DNA of 10,095 nt from DATLGB01 sp038232275 (GTDB taxonomy: Bacteria > Actinomycetota > Thermoleophilia > Solirubrobacterales > Solirubrobacteraceae): the NCBI GenBank assembly GCA_038232275.1, contig JBBSIC010000062.1, positions 1 through 10,095 on the forward strand, in the 5' to 3' direction. Shown in pieces: positions 1 through 7,057 of this stretch. The notes beneath the pieces are model-generated. The model did not search any database and was not told where the DNA came from. It saw only the letters and a program-made list of their open reading frames with translations. Both the position numbers and the translations under genes were made by a program. Numbering within the stretch: the stretch's first letter is position 1; each line of letters begins with the position of its first letter.

Positions 1-746
1 ATCCCCGAGATGCCCTTCTCGTACATCAGGTCGACGATCAGCTTGAGCTCGTGCAGGCACTCGAAGTAGGCCATGCGCGGGTCATAGCCGGCCTCCACGA
101 GCGTCTCGAAGCCCGCCCGCACCAGCTCGGAGGCGCCGCCGCAGAGCACGGCCTGCTCGCCGAAGAGGTCAGTCTCGGTCTCCTCCCGGAAGGTCGTCTC
201 GATGACGCCGCCGCGCGTGCAGCCGATGCCGCGGGCGTAGGCCAGCGCCAGCGCCTGGGCGTTGCCCGTCGCGTCCTGGTCGATCGCGATCAGCCCCGGG
301 ACGCCGGAGCCCTCGAGGTACTGGCGGCGGACGATGTGGCCGGGGCCCTTTGGGGCGACGAGCGCGACGTCGACATCGGGCGGCGGCTCGACCTCGTCGT
401 AGTGGATCGAGAAGCCATGGCCGAAGAGCACGAGGTTGCCCTTCTCGATCCCATCGGCGACGTCGGCGGTCCACACGTCGCGGTGCAGCTCGTCGGGGAC
501 GAGGACCATCACGAGGTCGCCGCGGGCGGCGGCGTCGGCGACGCCTGTGACCTCGAGGCCCGCGGATCGCGCCTTCTCGGCCGAGGCGGAGTCCTCACGC
601 AGGCCGACGACGACGTCGACGCCCGAGTCCTTGAGGTTCAGCGAGTGGGCGTGGCCCTGGGAGCCGTATCCGATGATCGCCACCGTCTTGCCCTCGAGCC
701 GGCGCAGGTCGGCGTCGTCGTCGTAGAAGATGTCCTTGTCAGCCAT
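1..746 (-). CDS. ilvC: Ketol-acid reductoisomerase, class I (C-terminus cut by window edge)
   Basis: IlvC converts 2-acetolactate (or 2-aceto-2-hydroxybutyrate) to the 2,3-dihydroxy acid by Mg-dependent alkyl migration and NADPH reduction, the second common step of valine/leucine/isoleucine synthesis, in the cytoplasm. The first 248 residues are present. The Rossmann motif GYGSQGHAHSLNLKDSG is at residues 26-42. The cofactor loop at 49-56 carries Arg50, Ser53 and Ser55, which in this family favours NADPH. FGHGF is at 108-112 and KGPGH at 133-137. The metal-binding segment ETDLFGEQ, with Asp193 and Glu197, opens the knotted C-terminal domain. Class I enzymes are usually about 330-340 residues, so roughly 85-90 residues lie beyond base 1. 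The ATG start gives the usual N-terminus (acidic, then LEGKTVAIIGYGSQG). No Shine-Dalgarno is visible. The gene begins 12 bp after the stop of the menE-methyltransferase gene, so it is probably cotranscribed with it. The usual upstream partners ilvB/ilvN are not next to it. Confidence 0.97.
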   Translation of the reverse strand, partial: MADKDIFYDDDADLRRLEGKTVAIIGYGSQGHAHSLNLKDSGVDVVVGLREDSASAEKARSAGLEVTGVADAAARGDLVMVLVPDELHRDVWTADVADGIEKGNLVLFGHGFSIHYDEVEPPPDVDVALVAPKGPGHIVRRQYLEGSGVPGLIAIDQDATGNAQALALAYARGIGCTRGGVIETTFREETETDLFGEQAVLCGGASELVRAGFETLVEAGYDPRMAYFECLHELKLIVDLMYEKGISG

Positions 747-758
747 AGGGCCGCAAGG

Positions 759-1604
759 CTACGCGGTGGCCGCGGCGACCCACGTGCGGGCCGGGAGCCG
801 CAGGACGCCGTCGGCGTCCTCGTACTGCGCGAGCTTGCCCCGCAGCGCGTCGCGGACCGCGTCGCGGTCTTCGGCGCCCAGCGCGCGGATGACGGCCCCC
901 GCGCGCGACATGTCCGCCGTGCGGGCCCACCAGGCGTCGAAGGCCTCCGCCATCGTGAAGGCCAGCGCCTCGACCACGATGCCGTCGACGAAGCCGGCGG
1001 CCTCGAGCAGCTCGGCCAGCCGACCCTCGCGGGCGAACGAGAACTGCCCCGGCTGGCCGGGCGGCGGCGGCTCGGCGTGCCCGAGCTCGACCAGCGTCGG
1101 CGTCACCACGGACGACCAGGGGTTCTCCTCCGCCGCCGTCCAGGCCGTGGTCGCGAAGCGCCCGCCCGGCCGCAGCACCCGGCGCACCTCGCGCAGGGCG
1201 GCCCCGGGGTCGGGCAGGAACATCAGGCCGAAGCGGCACAGCACGACGTCCTGCGACGCCGCGTCGACGTCGATCGACTCCATGTCGATCTGCTTGAAGC
1301 GGATGTCGTCGGCCCCGCGCTGCCTGGCGTGGCGCTGCGCCGCGCTGAGCATCTCCGGCGCGAAGTCGGACATCAGCAGGCTGCCGCCGGGCTGGATCAG
1401 CTCGTGCGCCAGCAGGCCGAGCTCGCCGGTCCCGGCGGCGAGCTCGAGCACGCACGCGCCCGGCTGCAGGTGCGCGTGGTCGAGCATCCACGCCGTCACC
1501 GGCATCAGGTTGTCGCGCTGCGCGGGGGCACCGCGCTCCCAGCCTTCGGCGACGCTGCCCCAGCCCTCGCGCGACTCGGCGCGGTACTCGTCGGCGTTGT
1601 CCAT
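759..1604 (-). other. Methyltransferase domain of the MenE fusion (possible independent reading from internal ATG)
   Basis: This is the second half of the fusion frame. It starts at an internal ATG whose first residues (MDNADEYRAESREGWG) look like the natural N-terminus of free-standing methyltransferases of about 280 residues. Motif I (LELAAGTGELG), the acidic residue ending strand 2, and the LRPGGR segment after strand 5 are all intact, so the enzyme should bind SAM. A TAG in another frame lies just upstream at 1615-1617. If the ligase ran in that frame it would end there, leaving a 10-nt gap before this ATG, the spacing expected for two coupled genes. The final step of menaquinone synthesis is C-methylation of demethylmenaquinone, so a MenG-like role is attractive by location only. 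A methyltransferase of other small molecules is equally compatible with the sequence. Confidence 0.6.
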
Positions 1605-2828
1605 CTCTTGAAGGCTACGGCGCGCGGGAAGCCGGCCGCGCCGCAGCTTGCCCGACGCCGTGCGCGGGAGCGCGTCGACGGCCTCGAAGGCCTTCGGGAT
1701 CTTGAAGGCCGCGAGGCGCTCGCGGCAGAAGCCACGCAGCGCGCCGGCGTCGAGCGGGCGGCCGGGGGCGGGAACCACCAGCGCCACGAGCGCCTCCCCC
1801 CACTCGGAGTCCGGGCGACCGAGCACGGCGGCATCGGCCACGTCGGGGTGCGCGGTCAGGACGTCCTCTATTTCATCAGGCGCCACGTTCTCCCCGCCCG
1901 TGACGATCGTGTCGGACTTGCGCCCGGCGACGGTCAGCCGGCCGCGCGCGTCGAGGCGCCCGAGGTCGCCCGTGCGCAGCACGCCCCCGCCGGCGACCAC
2001 GGGCCCGGAGACCAGGATCTCCCCGTCGCCGGCGATGCGCACGTCGACCCCGGGGAGCGGCCAGCCCGCGGTCCTGAGATCGCCGGGCTCGGAGACCGTG
2101 ACCTGCGAGGTCGTCTCGCTGAGCCCGTAGGTCTGCGCGACTGGGACGCCGGCGGCGAGCGCGCGCGCCATCAGCTGCGGGCCGGCGGGCCCGCCGCCGA
2201 GCAGGACGCGGCGCAGCCGCGGCGGCTCGCGCAGGCCCGCTTCCAGTAGCCGGCCGAGCATGGTCGGGACGAGCGAGACGAGGGTCGCCTCGCCGCGCAG
2301 CAGCCGGGCGCTCACCTGAGCGGCGTCGAACGGCGGCGGCACGAGCACCGCGGTCGTCGCGTAGATCACCGACCGCAGCAGCACCATCAGCCCGCCGACG
2401 TGCGACAGCGGGAGCGGGCACAGCCAGCGCTCGTCGGGGTCCAGGCCGAGCGCCAGCGCCGAGCCGGTGGCGTTGGCCATGACATTGGCGGCGCTGATGC
2501 GGACGGGCTTGGGCGTGCACGTCGTGCCCGAGGTGTGCACCACCAGCACGACGCCGGGCCGTCCGGTCACGCCGGCGCGCTGCCGGCGCTCGGCCTCTGA
2601 GAGCCGCGGGTCGAGCGGGACGGCGGCGACGCCGCGCAACAGGCAGGCGTGCAGGGCGACGGCGAAGTCCAGGCCCGGCGGGTGGTCGATGACGACCGCG
2701 TCGCCCGCGGGCAGGGCGAGCGCCTCGGCGCGCTCGAGCAGCTCGGCGTAGGTCAGCCGCTCGTCGCCGCACTCGAGCGCGACCCGGTCCGGGCGGCGCC
2801 GGGCGGCGGTGATCAGCCAGGGCTCCAC
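759..2828 (-). CDS. menE: o-Succinylbenzoate-CoA ligase fused to a class I SAM-dependent methyltransferase
   Basis: Residues are numbered from the GTG at 2828. The N-terminal ~405 residues are an ANL-superfamily acyl-CoA ligase: ATP-binding loop HTSGTTCTPK at 98-107, YGLSETTS at 234-241, TGD at 286-288, GRKSD at 302-306, and PRTASGK at 388-394 with the catalytic lysine Lys394. The short length and divergent menBAC neighbours point to MenE, which activates o-succinylbenzoate to its CoA ester. Without a stop, the frame enters a methyltransferase (about 409-689) with the SAM-binding motif VLELAAGTGELG at 460-471, a following acidic strand end (MSDFAPEML), and a LRPGG post-motif. That half resembles the broad UbiE/MenG-like family, but its substrate cannot be read from sequence. 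The loop residue after SGTT is Cys104, where Gly is nearly invariant. Start choice: GTG 2828 is preferred because an upstream TTG at 2855 would overlap the first base of menB; neither has a good Shine-Dalgarno. The methyltransferase also has its own ATG at 1604, so two separate genes joined by a small indel remain possible. Confidence 0.88.
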   Translation of the reverse strand: MEPWLITAARRRPDRVALECGDERLTYAELLERAEALALPAGDAVVIDHPPGLDFAVALHACLLRGVAAVPLDPRLSEAERRQRAGVTGRPGVVLVVHTSGTTCTPKPVRISAANVMANATGSALALGLDPDERWLCPLPLSHVGGLMVLLRSVIYATTAVLVPPPFDAAQVSARLLRGEATLVSLVPTMLGRLLEAGLREPPRLRRVLLGGGPAGPQLMARALAAGVPVAQTYGLSETTSQVTVSEPGDLRTAGWPLPGVDVRIAGDGEILVSGPVVAGGGVLRTGDLGRLDARGRLTVAGRKSDTIVTGGENVAPDEIEDVLTAHPDVADAAVLGRPDSEWGEALVALVVPAPGRPLDAGALRGFCRERLAAFKIPKAFEAVDALPRTASGKLRRGRLPARRSLQEMDNADEYRAESREGWGSVAEGWERGAPAQRDNLMPVTAWMLDHAHLQPGACVLELAAGTGELGLLAHELIQPGGSLLMSDFAPEMLSAAQRHARQRGADDIRFKQIDMESIDVDAASQDVVLCRFGLMFLPDPGAALREVRRVLRPGGRFATTAWTAAEENPWSSVVTPTLVELGHAEPPPPGQPGQFSFAREGRLAELLEAAGFVDGIVVEALAFTMAEAFDAWWARTADMSRAGAVIRALGAEDRDAVRDALRGKLAQYEDADGVLRLPARTWVAAATA

Positions 2829-2854
2829 CTCGGCGACGGTACCCTCCCGCGGCA
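2829..2854. promoter_or_regulatory. Possible overlapping divergent promoters of menE and menB
   Basis: Only 26 bp separate the preferred menE start (GTG 2828, minus) from the menB start (ATG 2855, plus). The palindrome GGTACC at 2838-2843 gives a TANNNT-type -10 candidate on each strand. TACCCT at 2840-2845 ends 9 nt before menB, and TACCGT read leftwards over 2841-2836 ends 7 nt before menE. These distances would place transcription starts at or very near the start codons, consistent with leaderless mRNAs, which are common in actinobacteria. No convincing -35 hexamer is seen on either side. This is an inference from spacing and short motifs only. Confidence 0.3.
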
Positions 2855-3682
2855 ATGGAGACCGTGACCTGGACCGGAGCCGGCGACTTCGAGGACATCC
2901 GCTACGAGACGTCGGGCGATGGCATCGCCAAGATCACGATCGACCGGCCCGAGGTCCGCAACGCCTTCCGACCGCAGACCGTCGTCGAGCTCTCCGAGGC
3001 CTTCGAGCGCGCCCGCGAGGACACCGGCGTCGGCGTGATCGTCCTCACCGGCGAGGGCGAGCTGGCGTTCTGCTCGGGCGGCGACCAACGCGTGCGCGGC
3101 GACACGGGCTACCTGCCCGAGGGGGCGTCGGTCGGGCGCTTTCACGTGACCGACCTGCAGGTCCAGATCCGCCGGCTGCCCAAGCCCGTGGTCGCGATGG
3201 TCGCCGGCTACGCGATCGGCGGCGGGCACGTCCTGCACCTGGTCTGCGACCTCACGATCGCCGCCGACAACGCGCGCTTCGGGCAGACGGGGCCGCGCGT
3301 TGGCTCGTGGGACGGCGGGTTCGGCGCGTCGCTGATGCGCGACCTGATCGGGCCCAAGCGCGCCAAGGAGATGTGGCTGCTCTGCCGCCAGTACGACGCG
3401 CGGCAGGCGCTCGAGATGGGGCTCGTGAACACCGTCGTGCCGCTCGACGCGCTCGAGGCAGAGACGGTTCGGTGGTGCCGCGAGATGCTCGCCCTCTCCC
3501 CCTTTGCGCTGCGCCTGGTCAAGGCCAGCTTCAACGCGCACGAGGACGGCTACACGGGCATCCAGCAGCTCGCGCACGACACCAACCTCCTGTTCTACGC
3601 CAGCGAGGAGGCGGCCGAGGGCCGCGAGGCCTACAAGGCAAAGCGCCCGCCGGACTTCACGAAGTTCCCCCGGCGCCCCTAG
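2855..3682 (+). CDS. menB: 1,4-Dihydroxy-2-naphthoyl-CoA synthase
   Basis: MenB, a crotonase-fold enzyme, closes the second aromatic ring by an intramolecular Claisen (Dieckmann) condensation of o-succinylbenzoyl-CoA, making DHNA-CoA in the cytoplasm. At 275 residues it matches E. coli MenB (285) almost along its whole length. Visible blocks are FEDIRYE at 12-18, RPEVRNAFRP at 31-40, the oxyanion-hole segment CSGGDQRVRGD at 73-83, VAGYAIGGGHVLH at 116-128, GQTGPRVGSWDGG at 143-155 (Ser151 and Asp153), and the C-terminal Tyr248 region with KAKRPPDFTKF. Gly146 in QTGP corresponds to E. coli Gly156. That residue marks the bicarbonate-dependent type, whereas the Mycobacterium tuberculosis enzyme has Asp there. 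The ATG gives the family's usual N-terminus; no clear Shine-Dalgarno precedes it. It is the first gene of a menB-menA-menC operon, with menA starting 2 bp after its stop. Confidence 0.97.
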   Translation: METVTWTGAGDFEDIRYETSGDGIAKITIDRPEVRNAFRPQTVVELSEAFERAREDTGVGVIVLTGEGELAFCSGGDQRVRGDTGYLPEGASVGRFHVTDLQVQIRRLPKPVVAMVAGYAIGGGHVLHLVCDLTIAADNARFGQTGPRVGSWDGGFGASLMRDLIGPKRAKEMWLLCRQYDARQALEMGLVNTVVPLDALEAETVRWCREMLALSPFALRLVKASFNAHEDGYTGIQQLAHDTNLLFYASEEAAEGREAYKAKRPPDFTKFPRRP

Positions 3683-3684
3683 CG

Positions 3685-4596
3685 ATGGCCGGGACCGTCG
3701 CCCCGCTGAGCCGCCCCAGCGCCGTCCGCATCTGGCTGATGGCCGCGCGGCCGCGCACGCTGCCGACGGGCGCCGCCCCGGTGCTCGTCGGGACCGCGCT
3801 CGCCCAGGCGGCGGGGACGTTTCACGCCCTGCGCTTCGTCGCCGCGCTGGTCGGCGCGATCTTCATCCAGGTCGGCGCGAACCTGTCAAACGACTACTCC
3901 GACGCCCGCCGCGGCGCCGACACCGAGGACCGCCTCGGCCCGGTGCGCGTGACCGCCGGCGGGCTCGTCCCGCCGCGGCAGGTGCTCGTCGCCACCGCCG
4001 TCGCGTTCGGGATCGCCGTGCTGGCCGGCGCGTACCTGATCGCCACCGCCGGCGTCGAGATCCTGCTCGTCGGCGTCGCGTCGATCCTCGCGGGCGTGCT
4101 CTACACCGGCGGGCCGCGCCCCTACGGCTACGAGGGCCTCGGCGAGGTCTTCGTGTTCCTGTTCTTCGGCGTGGCGGCCGTGGCCGGCTCGTACTTCGCG
4201 CAGACCGAGCGCTGGGACTGGGAGGCGTTCGCGCTCGCGGTTCCGGTTGGTCTGCTCGCGGCGTCGCTGCTCGTCGTCAACAACGTCCGCGATCTCGACA
4301 CCGACCGCCGCGCGGGCAAGCGCACGCTGGCCGTGCGCCTCGGCCGCGAACGGACGCGGGCGCTGTACGCCGGGATGCTCGCGCTCGCCTACGCGACGGT
4401 GCCGATCGCCTGGCTCGCCGGGTCGCTGGACGCCTGGATCGCGCTGACCTGGCTGACGATCCCGGTCGCGGTCCGGCTGGTCAGGACGGTGCGCGAGCAC
4501 ACCGACGGGGCGACGCTCAACCGCGCCCTCGCCGGCACGGCGATGCTCGAGCTCGCGTTCTGCGTGCTGCTCAGCGCCGGCATCCTGGCGAGCTAG
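3685..4596 (+). CDS. menA: 1,4-Dihydroxy-2-naphthoate polyprenyltransferase
   Basis: MenA is an integral membrane UbiA-superfamily enzyme that joins DHNA to a polyprenyl diphosphate, with loss of CO2, yielding demethylmenaquinone. The 303-residue protein opens with the typical RIWLMAARPRTLPTGAAPVLVG segment (residues 15-36). It carries the first Asp-rich site NLSNDYSDARRGAD at 66-79, followed by DRLGPVRVTAGG, and the second site NNVRDLDTDRRAGKRTLAVRLG at 199-220. These Asp clusters bind Mg and the diphosphate. About eight or nine hydrophobic segments lie around and between them, for example near 50-66, 101-120, 126-142, 155-170, 182-198 and 282-302. The length is normal for the family. The ATG lies 2 bp after the menB stop, so translation is probably coupled; menC follows after 4 bp. 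An in-frame extension back to 2809 would overlap all of menB and is not a real N-terminus. Confidence 0.96.
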   Translation: MAGTVAPLSRPSAVRIWLMAARPRTLPTGAAPVLVGTALAQAAGTFHALRFVAALVGAIFIQVGANLSNDYSDARRGADTEDRLGPVRVTAGGLVPPRQVLVATAVAFGIAVLAGAYLIATAGVEILLVGVASILAGVLYTGGPRPYGYEGLGEVFVFLFFGVAAVAGSYFAQTERWDWEAFALAVPVGLLAASLLVVNNVRDLDTDRRAGKRTLAVRLGRERTRALYAGMLALAYATVPIAWLAGSLDAWIALTWLTIPVAVRLVRTVREHTDGATLNRALAGTAMLELAFCVLLSAGILAS

Positions 4597-4600
4597 GCCC

Positions 4601-5638
4601 ATGAAGGTCGACGTCGAGCCGCTGCGCCTGAGGCTGCGGCGGCCGCTGGTCAGCGCCTGGGGGGAGCTGGCCGAGCGCGAGCTGCTGATCGTCACGCTGA
4701 CCGACCGCGACGGTGAGAGCGGGCGCGGCGAGGCCGCGGCGCTCGAGCCCTACGACGGCGTGGCGCCGGCCGCCGTCCGCGCCGCCCTGGATGCCTACGC
4801 CGCGGTCCTGGCCGCCGCGCCGCCGGGCGCCGGGCCGGAGGAGCTCGTCGACGCCTGCCGCGCCGAGCGCGACCTGCCGCAGGCCCTCGCGGCGATCGAC
4901 CTCGCGCTGTGGGACCTCGAGGGCCGCCGCGCTGGTGCGCCCGTGCACGCGCTCCTGGAGCCGGCCGCCGCGCCCCCGCTGCCCATCCCGGTCAATGCGA
5001 CGCTCTTTGCGACCGACCGCGCGGGGGCGGCCGCCGAGGCGGTCGAGGCCGTCGCGCGCGGCTTCGGCACCCTGAAGGTCAAGGTCGGCACCGGGGACGA
5101 CGCGGGCCGCGTGGCGGCCGTGCGCGCGGTCGCTCCCGGCGCGCTCATCCGCGTCGACGCCAACGGCGCGTGGGCGACGCCGCAGGAGGCCTTGGCGCAC
5201 CTGCGGGCGCTCGAGCCCGTGAACCTCGAGCTCGCGGAGGAGCCCGTCCACGGCGTCGCCGGGCTGCGCGCCGTGCGCGACGGCACGCCGATCCCGATCG
5301 CGATGGACGAGACGGCTGCGCTCGCCGGCGCGGCCGGCGCGGGCGCCTGCGACCTCGTCTGCCTGAAGATCTCCCGCTGCGGCGGCATCTCCGGCCTGTT
5401 GCGGGCGGCGGCCGCGGCGCGCGCCGCCGGCAGCGCGGTCTACCTCGCCTCGACCTTCGACGGCCCCTTCGGGATCGCCGCCGCGCTGCACGCCGCGGCC
5501 GTGCTCGCCACCGACGGGCCGCTCCCGGCCTGCGGCCTGGCCACCCTCGGCTCCTTCGAGGACGTCGAGACGCCCTTCCTCCTTGCCGGCGGGGCGCTGT
5601 CGGTGCCGGGGGGACCGGGGTTGCTGGGAGCGTGGTAG
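4601..5638 (+). CDS. menC: o-Succinylbenzoate synthase
   Basis: MenC, an enolase-superfamily enzyme, dehydrates SHCHC to o-succinylbenzoate, the substrate of MenE. The protein has 345 residues. An N-terminal capping domain (about 1-115) is followed by the barrel. Catalytic lysines sit in LKVKVG (Lys159 and Lys161). The three metal ligands are Asp186 in RVDANGAW, Glu213 in LAEEP, and Asp236 in MDE. The opposite-face lysine is Lys256 in CLKISRCGG. This K-x-K / D / E / D / K layout is that of the MenC/muconate-lactonizing subgroup. That subgroup also includes dipeptide epimerases and N-succinylamino acid racemases, but the operon with menB and menA makes MenC by far the best call. The ATG is 4 bp after the menA stop, so coupling is likely. 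It is the last gene of the operon, followed by the hairpin at 5735-5769. Confidence 0.94.
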   Translation: MKVDVEPLRLRLRRPLVSAWGELAERELLIVTLTDRDGESGRGEAAALEPYDGVAPAAVRAALDAYAAVLAAAPPGAGPEELVDACRAERDLPQALAAIDLALWDLEGRRAGAPVHALLEPAAAPPLPIPVNATLFATDRAGAAAEAVEAVARGFGTLKVKVGTGDDAGRVAAVRAVAPGALIRVDANGAWATPQEALAHLRALEPVNLELAEEPVHGVAGLRAVRDGTPIPIAMDETAALAGAAGAGACDLVCLKISRCGGISGLLRAAAAARAAGSAVYLASTFDGPFGIAAALHAAAVLATDGPLPACGLATLGSFEDVETPFLLAGGALSVPGGPGLLGAW

Positions 5639-5917
5639 GGCGTGGCCGACGCTGGGCTCGAGGCAGCCGCCTGGCGCGACTCGCCGACGAGGAAGCGGTC
5701 GCAGCGCCCGGGTAGGACGAATCCGGTCGCCATCCGCAGATACGGCATGCAATGGATGCCCTATCTGCGACCGATGCGGCCACCATTGCCTATGACGAGC
5801 GACATGCAGACCGTCAGCATCGCGCGGGGCCGAAGCGGAGGCGCCGCGTTCCCAGCGCTGTCTGTCCCAAACCGTCGCGCGTCTGCAGCAATGACGCCCG
5901 ACCCACGAAGGATGAGC
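5639..5917. other. Gene-free stretch between convergent menC and serC
   Basis: These 279 bp lie between the menC and serC stop codons. Base composition is less extreme than in the flanking genes, and I see no convincing coding frame. Short open frames here either run antisense into the end of menC or lack any recognisable protein. The only clear structure is the inverted repeat described separately. There is no tRNA-like fold that I can recognise. Confidence 0.6.
5735..5769. terminator. Strong hairpin, probable bidirectional terminator between menC and serC
   Basis: The left arm CGCAGATACGGCAT (5735-5748) and right arm ATGCCCTATCTGCG (5756-5769) pair at 13 of 14 positions around a 7-nt loop. 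It begins 97 bp past the menC stop and lies about 150 bp past the serC stop, where two convergent transcripts must end. No U-run follows it on either strand, which is common for terminator-like hairpins in high-GC actinobacteria but weakens the call. A protein-binding palindrome or a small mobile-repeat remnant are alternatives. Confidence 0.5.
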
Positions 5918-7033
5918 TCAGCCCTGCTCGACGACCCAGTCGATGCAGGCCGTGAGCGCGCGGACGTCGTCGGGGTCGACGGCCGGGAACATGGCGATGC
6001 GCAGCTGGTTGCGGCCGAGCTTGCGGTAGGGCTCGGTGTCGACGATCCCGTTGGCCCGCAGGGTCGCGGCGAGCTGCGCGGCGTCAACGTCGTCTGAGAA
6101 GTCGATCGTGCCCGTCACCAGCGAGCGGTGGGCGGGCTCCTGAACGAAGGGGCTGGCGAACGGCGAAGCCTCCGCCCAGTCGTAGAGGTGCGAGGAGGAT
6201 GCCGTCGTGCGCCCGACGCAGAAGTCCAGGCCGCCGCCCGCGTGCATCCACTCGATCTGGTCGGCGAGCAGGAGCAGGGTCGCGAGCGCCGGGGTGTTGT
6301 AGGTCTGGTGCTTGCGCGAGTTCTCCAGCGCCGTCTTGAGCGACAGGAACTCGGGGATCCAGCGGTCCGTGGCCGCGAGCTCGTCGATGCGCTCCTGCGC
6401 CGCGGGGCTGAGCAGCGCAAGCCACAGGCCCCCGTCGGCGGCGAAGCACTTCTGCGGGGCGAAGTAGTAGGCGTCGGCGTCGGCGACGTCGACCGGGAGC
6501 CCGCCGGCGCCGGACGTCGCGTCGATGAGCACGAGCGCGTCCCCGGCGGGGCGCTGCACGGGCACCATCACGCCGGTGGAGGTCTCGTTGTGCGCCCAGG
6601 CGACGACGTCGGCGCGGGCGTCGCCGCGCGGCACCGGCGCCTCACCCGGCTCGGCGGCCACGATGACCGGGTCGCCGAGGAACGGCGCCCCGTCGGTGAC
6701 CTTGGCGAACTTGCCCGAGAACTCGCCGAAGGTCAGATGCAGGGCGCGCTCGCGCACGAGGCCGAGGGCGGCGGCGTCCCAGAAGCACGTCGTCCCGCCG
6801 TTGCCGAGCGCGATCTCGTAGCCGTCGGGCGCCGAGAAGAGCTCGAGCAGCCCTTCCTGCACCTGCGCGACGAGATCCTTGACCGGCGCCTGCCGGTGCG
6901 AGGTCCCCATCAGATCGACCCGTCCGGCGAGCCTGGCGAGCTGCTCGGCGCGGACCTTCGACGGCCCGGCGCCGAAGCGGCCGTCGACGGGGCGCAGGTC
7001 GGCGGGGATCTCGAGGAGCGTCTTCTCGGGCAC
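5918..7033 (-). CDS. serC: Phosphoserine aminotransferase
   Basis: SerC is a cytoplasmic PLP enzyme of the class V aminotransferase fold. It transaminates 3-phosphohydroxypyruvate to 3-phosphoserine, the second step of serine synthesis. The 371-residue protein begins with DLRPVDGRFGAGPSKVR (about 12-28), has MGTSHRQAPVKDLV at 42-55, GNGGTTCFWDAAA at 77-89, AWAHNETSTGV at 145-155, and the cofactor Asp in LIDATSGAGGLPVD (169-182). The Schiff-base lysine is Lys195 in YFAPQKCFAADGG. The long N-terminal form and these motifs match the actinobacterial/mycobacterial SerC subgroup rather than the E. coli type. GTG is used as the start; no Shine-Dalgarno is visible. A TAGCCT (-10-like) sequence on the minus strand at 7048-7043 could place a transcript start close to the GTG. 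It converges on menC and has no obvious functional tie to the menaquinone genes. Confidence 0.96.
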   Translation of the reverse strand: MPEKTLLEIPADLRPVDGRFGAGPSKVRAEQLARLAGRVDLMGTSHRQAPVKDLVAQVQEGLLELFSAPDGYEIALGNGGTTCFWDAAALGLVRERALHLTFGEFSGKFAKVTDGAPFLGDPVIVAAEPGEAPVPRGDARADVVAWAHNETSTGVMVPVQRPAGDALVLIDATSGAGGLPVDVADADAYYFAPQKCFAADGGLWLALLSPAAQERIDELAATDRWIPEFLSLKTALENSRKHQTYNTPALATLLLLADQIEWMHAGGGLDFCVGRTTASSSHLYDWAEASPFASPFVQEPAHRSLVTGTIDFSDDVDAAQLAATLRANGIVDTEPYRKLGRNQLRIAMFPAVDPDDVRALTACIDWVVEQG

Positions 7034-7057
7034 GGCCGGCTCAGGCTAGCCGAGCGA

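Noticed and set aside
51..2249. A 732-codon open frame on the plus strand antisense to ilvC and the menE-methyltransferase gene
   Set aside because: Its composition (Arg/Gly/Ala/Val/Asp-rich, no motifs) is the usual mirror of a high-GC gene, and the minus-strand proteins are clearly homologous to known enzymes.
4571..5752. A 393-codon minus-strand open frame opposite menC
   Set aside because: Low-complexity Arg/Gly-rich translation typical of a mirror frame; menC has all catalytic residues.
5583..5795. A plus-strand frame ending in a Cys-rich stretch (CNGCPICDRCGHHC) that resembles a zinc-binding motif
   Set aside because: The cysteines are encoded by the hairpin at 5735-5769 and its flank, the first part overlaps the end of menC in another frame, and the rest is unlike a protein.
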